DNA from: a virus
IMG/VR virus record: IMGVR_UViG_3300044797_000180
Location: 1-23,656 of that record
Length of the DNA: 23,656 nucleotides
Strand: one strand, 5' to 3'
Notes under the pieces: model-generated
Seen by the model: only the letters and a program-made list of their open reading frames with translations
Told to the model about the DNA's origin: nothing
Database searches by the model: none
Made by a program: the position numbers and the translations under genes
Part shown: positions 21,267-23,656 of the stretch, in pieces
Numbering within the stretch: the first letter of the stretch is position 1
Layout: each line of letters begins with the position of its first letter

Positions 21267-21495
21267 TCGGGGCCTCCGTGGACTTGGCCGCGCCGGCCCG
21301 CGCCGCCTTGGGCGTGGCGAGCAGGGCGTCTAGCAGCGAGATGAGCGCAGCGGCGTCCTGTGAGCGCCCTGTGCGCTCGTAGTTCTCGGCCAGGCGCAGC
21401 GCGAGTAGGTGCGCGGCGCGGTACTGCGGCTCGCACTCGTCGAGGAGCTCGCGCACCGCGCCGGAGATGGTCGAGCGCACTTCATGCAGCGCCAT
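21217..21495 (-). CDS. putative terminase small subunit
   Basis: The 92-residue product is mostly helical: LHEVRSTISGAVRELLDECE (3-22), LLALRLAENYERTGRSQDAA (29-48) and ALISLLDALLATPKAARAG. It has an Ala/Pro-rich tail. Length, helical build and the place directly before TerL agree with actinophage small terminases, which recognise the packaging site; no clear helix-turn-helix is visible, so the call rests on position and general build. The ATG at 21495 has only a weak GGATGG upstream. The non-coding palindrome-rich region directly upstream is its likely DNA target. Confidence 0.6.
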   Translation of the reverse strand: MALHEVRSTISGAVRELLDECEPQYRAAHLLALRLAENYERTGRSQDAAALISLLDALLATPKAARAGAAKSTEAPSAGPSALAQLRAAHSG

Positions 21496-21733
21496 GCATG
21501 ACCATCCAGAGGTGGGAGGGCCGCCAGGTGTGGGTTTCCAACACCTCAACGTCCAGAATCGTCGGGGAGAAATTTTCCCAATCCGGGTCGGCTAGCGCTA
21601 GCGCTCCCCCAGAAAAACGCCCCCTAGGCCCCTGACCTGCGGCTTTGCGGGCTCGTCGGGTGCATCCGTGTTGCCTGGCGGGCCTCGAGCGCGCGCTCTT
21701 GGTATGAAGCTCGATACCCGTGAGTAACTAGCG

Positions 21734-21750
21734 GTGTGGGAATCCCACAC
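21734..21750. repeat. 17-base perfect palindrome (8-bp arms, 1-base centre)
   Basis: GTGTGGGA-A-TCCCACAC lies in the non-coding region before the terminase genes. Such short symmetric sites often bind dimeric proteins; here a repressor, a terminase or an HNH target is possible. Confidence 0.55.
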
Positions 21751-21759
21751 TCATGCAGC

Positions 21760-21794
21760 CATGCACGCCGCCTCGCGGGGAGGCAGCGTGCATG
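21760..21794 (-). terminator. 15-bp hairpin after the 75-residue gene
   Basis: The arms (CATGCACGC..GCCTC and partner) pair over 15 positions around a 5-base loop. The single C-A position (21769/21785) becomes G-U on the minus strand. It begins 14 bases after the stop of the upstream gene on that strand. No T-run follows, so it may be a terminator without a U-tail, a processing site, or part of the packaging signal. Confidence 0.5.
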
Positions 21795-21808
21795 ACTATG
21801 CATGTGGG

Positions 21809-22036
21809 TCAGCCAGCCGGGACGGCCGTAACATCCGCGGCGAGATTCGCAACCTCAGCCTGCAGAGACTGGATCGCCTCGGCAACCGGTGTGTTGTCCA
21901 CGGTGGCCGGAACGGCGTTACGCAGCCGGTCAGCAACCGCCGCGATTTCTGAAGCGGTGCAAGTCGCACCAGGAACGGACAAGCGGCGAGCCAGGTCGTC
22001 CAGGACGTCCACCGCAGCAGCAACTACGTTATCCAT
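21809..22036 (-). CDS. 75-residue helical protein, unknown
   Basis: The product begins MDNVVAAAVDVLDDLARRL (1-19), then SEIAAVADRLRNAVPATVDN and VAEAIQSLQAEVANLAADV, a likely C-terminal coiled coil. It is acidic, Ala/Val-rich, with no Cys and no membrane segment. The ATG at 22036 follows the HNH stop by 6 bases with AGG nearby. No family is recognised. It lies between HNH and the packaging region, so it could assist packaging, but nothing in the sequence proves this. Confidence 0.6.
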   Translation of the reverse strand: MDNVVAAAVDVLDDLARRLSVPGATCTASEIAAVADRLRNAVPATVDNTPVAEAIQSLQAEVANLAADVTAVPAG

Positions 22037-22042
22037 GCATAC

Positions 22043-22303
22043 CTACCATTCGCTGTTAGGCCGACACTCAGGGTCGACGGTCCGGCGACCGTCGGTCGCA
22101 CGGTTGCACTTCTGGTGCTCAGGACCGCTGTACTTCGACCGGTCATGGTCGTTGTGGCCCAGATCCCACGGCTCAGCCGGTGAGATGTAGATGCCACAAC
22201 GCCAGCAGACGACAGCGCCCGCAGCTACGATCGGCGCCCAACGACGCCGAAGCGCCTTGTGACGTTCGCCGTAGCCGCGGGCAGCCGTGCGCGCCTTGGT
22301 CAC
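22043..22303 (-). CDS. HNH endonuclease
   Basis: The 86-residue product has a basic N-terminus (TKARTAARGYGERHKALRRR). The HNH core follows: CWRCG (34-38), then EPWDLGHNDHDRSKYSG (about 45-61), then PEHQKCNRAT. CxxC with the later C and H ligands forms the zinc site, and DLGH plus N provide the metal-dependent nuclease centre. Phage HNH proteins next to terminase help TerL cut at cos sites. The GTG at 22303 overlaps the upstream stop by 4 bases (GTGA). Earlier in-frame starts fall inside the upstream gene and give no sensible sequence. Confidence 0.85.
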   Translation of the reverse strand: MTKARTAARGYGERHKALRRRWAPIVAAGAVVCWRCGIYISPAEPWDLGHNDHDRSKYSGPEHQKCNRATDGRRTVDPECRPNSEW

Positions 22304-22500
22304 GAGCAGAAGAGCGCCGCGATCAGGGAAGTAACAGCGGTGCTGGTGCCGGTGATGTCGCTCAGCTTGAAAGCAACGGTGACGGTGTCCGAAGCGGTCG
22401 GCGCAGCGCCGTACGTCGCGGTCGGCGTCAGGGTCAGCGTGACGGTGTCGTAGGACGAGCGTGCAGCGGAAGTGAAAGCGTTGGCGCTGTAGACAGCCAT
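22300..22500 (-). CDS. 66-residue beta-rich protein, unknown
   Basis: The product is MAVYSANAFTSAARSSYDTV, then TLTLTPTATYGAAPTASDTV and TVAFKLSDITGTSTAVTSLI. It is nearly free of Lys/Glu and rich in Thr, Ser, Ala and Val, in a pattern of alternating beta strands like a small virion decoration or fibre fragment. AAGGA lies about 6 bases before the ATG at 22500. It overlaps the HNH start by 4 bases and follows the tRNA. No family is recognised. Confidence 0.6.
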   Translation of the reverse strand: MAVYSANAFTSAARSSYDTVTLTLTPTATYGAAPTASDTVTVAFKLSDITGTSTAVTSLIAALFCS

Positions 22501-22560
22501 TCGGCATCCTTGGGGTTGGCTACTCCTGATGTACGGCTAGCCAGCTGGACAAGCCGCGCG

Positions 22561-22631
22561 CTGCGCCCCAAGGATTCGAACCTCGACAGCGACGGTCAGA
22601 GCGTCGCGTGCTGCCGTTACACCAAGGCGCA
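22561..22631 (-). tRNA. tRNA-Gln (anticodon CUG)
   Basis: A 71-base cloverleaf reads on the minus strand. The acceptor is TGCGCCT paired with GGGCGCA, with discriminator G. The D-arm has GTG/CAC pairs with TAA and GGCA in the loop. The anticodon stem is CGACG/CGTCG with loop CTCTGAC, so the anticodon is CTG and it reads CAG. The T-arm is CGAGG, TTCGAAT, CCTTG. CCA is not encoded. CAG is the likely main Gln codon in this GC-rich phage, so the gene probably supports late translation. Confidence 0.9.
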
Positions 22632-22638
22632 TCAAAGC

Positions 22639-22711
22639 GCCCGCCCAGCGGCTCCTAGCGCGGCGTCGATGACTTGACCGACGACTTACGGGCGCGAGCG
22701 GCTGGGCGGGC
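22639..22711 (-). repeat. 73-base inverted repeat (structured element) just upstream of tRNA-Gln
   Basis: Arms 22639-22654 and 22696-22711 pair at 15 of 16 positions (GCCCGCCCAG core) around a 41-base interior that holds a small CGTCG/CGACG stem. On the minus strand its 5' arm overlaps the 3' arm of another possible stem (GGGCGG 22734-22739 with CCGCCC 22708-22713), so the two are mutually exclusive. It does not fold as a tRNA (no TTCGA loop). Confidence 0.45.
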
Positions 22712-22743
22712 GGTTAGCAAGGCTCGCTTTTGGCCGCCCTGCA

Positions 22744-22762
22744 CTAGAGAAATAGGCCAGAG
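22744..22762 (-). repeat. A/T-rich intergenic motif, copy 1 (CTCTGGCCTATTTCTCTAG)
   Basis: It starts one base after the stop of the 61-residue gene and upstream of the structured element and tRNA. It is 17/19 identical to the copy at 15057-15075. A/T-rich bases stand out in the GC-rich background. A regulatory or RNA-processing role is inferred. Confidence 0.45.
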
Positions 22763-22763
22763 G

Positions 22764-22949
22764 TCAGTAGCACTCAGGCCGGTCGTACCGGGCGAAACCG
22801 AAGTGGTCACGCTCGGACTCGGACATGATCGGCATCAGCTCCACCGGGGCCTCTGAGCTCTCAACGTCGTCGGACGCGGGCTCAGTCTTGCCGAACGCAA
22901 ACGCCAGCTCGTACTTGCCCAGCGCGACATGCACCGACAGCGGCGGCAT
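22764..22949 (-). CDS. 61-residue acidic protein, unknown
   Basis: The product starts MPPLSVHVALGKYELAFAFG, a beta-hairpin-like stretch. It continues with an acidic linker (SDDVESSEAPVE) and ends ESERDHFGFARYDRPECY, where the last residues are aromatic and charged. The ATG at 22949 shares one base with the upstream stop (TGATG), suggesting coupled translation. No family is recognised. Short early-late proteins like this are common before the terminase genes of actinophages. Confidence 0.6.
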   Translation of the reverse strand: MPPLSVHVALGKYELAFAFGKTEPASDDVESSEAPVELMPIMSESERDHFGFARYDRPECY

Positions 22950-23167
22950 CAGACCTCGCAATCGACGCAGCGACGCGCCAGGCCGTCATGCTCGTCAGCG
23001 TCGATCTCGAACGCGCTGAGCGACTTGGTGACGTGGCAGACGACGCAACGCTTGCCGCCGGCCCGGTTCAGCTCGTCGCGACGCCGCAGAACGGCCTTGA
23101 TCAGCTCGTCCGCGTCGTCGCCGCGCCAGCCGTCCTCCAGGACGGTGCGGCGGATCATCTCAGTCAT
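22949..23167 (-). CDS. 72-residue Cys4 zinc-finger protein
   Basis: The N-terminal half is helical and acidic (MTEMIRRTVLEDGWRGDDAD; LIKAVLRRRDELNR). The C-terminal half is KRCVVCHVTKSLSAF, then DGLARRCVDCEV. The pattern CxxC-x4-LSxF-x(n)-DGLxxxCxxC matches the zinc-binding front part of phage HNH/endonuclease VII-like proteins, but here the protein ends directly after the second Cys pair, so no nuclease domain is present. TAGGAG lies 8 bases before the ATG at 23167. It is possibly a nucleic-acid-binding accessory protein. Confidence 0.68.
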   Translation of the reverse strand: MTEMIRRTVLEDGWRGDDADELIKAVLRRRDELNRAGGKRCVVCHVTKSLSAFEIDADEHDGLARRCVDCEV

Positions 23168-23177
23168 GCGGTTGCTC

Positions 23178-23276
23178 CTACCACGGGAGTTTGCGCCCAC
23201 CCGGCGTCGACGTGTCGGGCTCAGGCTTCGGCGAGGGCTTGCGGATGTCCGACTTGCGGATCTGAACCTGCTTCAT
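23178..23276 (-). CDS. 32-residue Lys/Pro-rich microprotein
   Basis: The product MKQVQIRKSDIRKPSPKPEP continues DTSTPGGRKLPW. It is rich in Lys, Arg and Pro and likely disordered. The ATG at 23276 has AGGGAG 6 bases upstream. An in-frame ATG at 23330 would give a 50-residue form that shares a base with the upstream stop (TGATG); I prefer the shorter one because of its ribosome site. No family is recognised. Confidence 0.5.
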   Translation of the reverse strand: MKQVQIRKSDIRKPSPKPEPDTSTPGGRKLPW

Positions 23277-23329
23277 GGCTGCTCCCTTGAGACGTGACCA
23301 TGAAATGGGCCAGATCCGCAGGCGCGGCA

Positions 23330-23428
23330 TCACTTCTTCCGTGCCGGAGTCATGATCTTCGCGTGGCGCGGCGCGGTCTTGACACCGACAGCAGCCTTGG
23401 ACTTCTTCGAACGGGCGTAGCTGGCCAT
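23330..23428 (-). CDS. 32-residue basic microprotein
   Basis: The product begins MASYARSKKSKAAVGVKT and ends APRHAKIMTPARKK, with about a third of residues Lys, Arg or His and no acidic residue. The ATG directly follows the upstream stop (TGA ATG). Its composition suits nucleic-acid binding or ribosome contact, but no family is recognised. The unbroken chain of abutting small genes here supports translation. Confidence 0.5.
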   Translation of the reverse strand: MASYARSKKSKAAVGVKTAPRHAKIMTPARKK

Positions 23429-23563
23429 TCAGTCCCTCAAGTCGTGGCAGGCGGCGCAGACGGTCACGCCGAGCGGTTGGGTCGGTGTGCGCACGAGCCA
23501 GCACAGCTCGCCGCGGTGGATATCAGCTGCGCACGTGTCACACGAGGCGACGGGGCGGCTCAC
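23429..23563 (-). CDS. 44-residue Cys4 zinc-ribbon microprotein
   Basis: The product is SRPVASCDTCAADIHRGELC, then LVRTPTQPLGVTVCAACHDL with a short RD end. Cys pairs CDTC (8-11) and CAAC (36-39) form a likely zinc ribbon, with C21 extra. The GTG at 23563 overlaps the upstream stop by 4 bases (GTGA), which decides between three in-frame GTG codons. The function is unknown; a small DNA- or protein-binding regulator is one possibility. Confidence 0.6.
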   Translation of the reverse strand: MSRPVASCDTCAADIHRGELCWLVRTPTQPLGVTVCAACHDLRD

Positions 23564-23656
23564 AACGCCCACCACAGCCAGAACAGCGCGGCGGCCAGCA
23601 GGGCGTACTGCAGGTGCACCGGAGCCGCGGCCAGGCGGCGGTAGAGGCGCCGGACC
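23560..23656 (-). CDS. small membrane protein (partial, N-terminus off the right edge)
   Basis: The last 31 codons are visible: a basic stretch (VRRLYRRLAAAP), then VHLQYALLAAALFWLWWAL, a single hydrophobic segment running to the stop. This is a tail-anchored layout or the last helix of a larger membrane protein. It overlaps the next gene by 4 bases. The rest lies beyond the window. Confidence 0.5.
   Translation of the reverse strand, partial: VRRLYRRLAAAPVHLQYALLAAALFWLWWAL

Larger units (their letters stand above)
21496..21808 (-). other. non-coding palindrome-rich region; candidate packaging (cos/pac) site
   Basis: This 313-base space has no convincing gene on either strand, in a phage where most gaps are under 20 bases. 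It holds GCTAGCGCTAGC (21591-21602), GAGCGCGCGCTC (21687-21698), a 17-base palindrome (21734-21750) and a 15-bp hairpin (21760-21794). It also has C/G-runs (GCTCCCCC 21603-21610, GCCCCCT 21619-21625) around an A-run. It lies between the HNH endonuclease gene and the terminase genes. HNH next to terminase is linked with cos-type packaging. The cos/pac role is inferred. Confidence 0.5.

Noticed and set aside
22639-22711. Second tRNA next to tRNA-Gln
   Set aside because: The outer arms could mimic an acceptor stem, but there is no TTCGA T-loop, no D-arm pattern and no plausible anticodon loop.
22655-22744. 29-codon basic ORF with GTG start upstream of tRNA-Gln
   Set aside because: There is no ribosome site, and it covers a region better explained by RNA structure. 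Kept only as a remark in the finding on alternative stems.
23532-23546. 15-base exact match of CACGTGTCACACGAG to 1282-1296
   Set aside because: It is inside a minus-strand coding region. In a 23.7-kb GC-rich window one chance 15-base match between any two places is not surprising. Copies A and B of the motif are kept because of their matching gene context.
1-23656. CRISPR arrays, insertion sequences, rRNA genes
   Set aside because: No regularly spaced direct repeats, transposase motifs or rRNA signatures were seen on either strand.

Overview
The window is one contiguous block of a temperate, tailed phage (or prophage) of a high-GC Gram-positive host, most likely Streptomyces or a related actinomycete. 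The evidence is the GC-rich coding sequence, frequent GTG starts, a serine integrase, HK97-type head genes, a long-tailed siphovirus gene order and actinophage-style minor tail proteins. The phage late operon runs right to left, on the minus strand. No bacterial chromosomal gene is visible. Whether this is a free phage or a prophage cannot be decided from the window.

Layout, following late transcription from right to left. Positions 23656-21809 hold a packed run of very small genes (several Cys4 zinc-ribbon or basic microproteins), a tRNA-Gln(CUG) and an HNH endonuclease. Positions 21808-21496 are non-coding and full of palindromes, and are the best candidate for the packaging site. Next come the small and large terminase, a small membrane protein, a portal with an unusual Cys-rich tail, a DGxHR-motif protein, the prohead protease and the major capsid protein (21495-15130). 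The connector and tail genes follow: adaptor, tail terminator, two related tail tube proteins in tandem, an HK97-gp10-like protein, the frameshifted tail assembly chaperones, and the tape measure (14947-9279). Then come receptor-binding and minor tail genes (9275-4880) and the lysis cassette (two holin-like membrane proteins and a two-domain endolysin, 4858-3284). A final fibre-like gene ends at a strong terminator (2871-2910).

Left of that terminator lies the integration/lysogeny edge. A compact serine integrase and a small helix-turn-helix protein are on the plus strand. Divergent from them are a C5 cytosine methyltransferase and a dNMP kinase, the latter cut by the left edge.

Most late genes are joined by 1-8 nt overlaps or gaps of a few bases, so they are probably translated from long polycistronic mRNAs. 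Four hairpins carry a C-A mismatch on the plus strand that becomes a G-U pair on the minus strand, which agrees with minus-strand RNA being the selected molecule.

The main surprises are: a plus-strand gene (12037-12246) inserted in the tail operon, preceded by a motif nearly identical to one upstream of the HTH gene; a canonical C_CCT_TTG frameshift signal; the tail tube duplication; the 10-cysteine extension of the portal; a terminator-like hairpin in the leader of the methyltransferase operon; and an A/T-rich motif recurring in the late-strand intergenic spaces.
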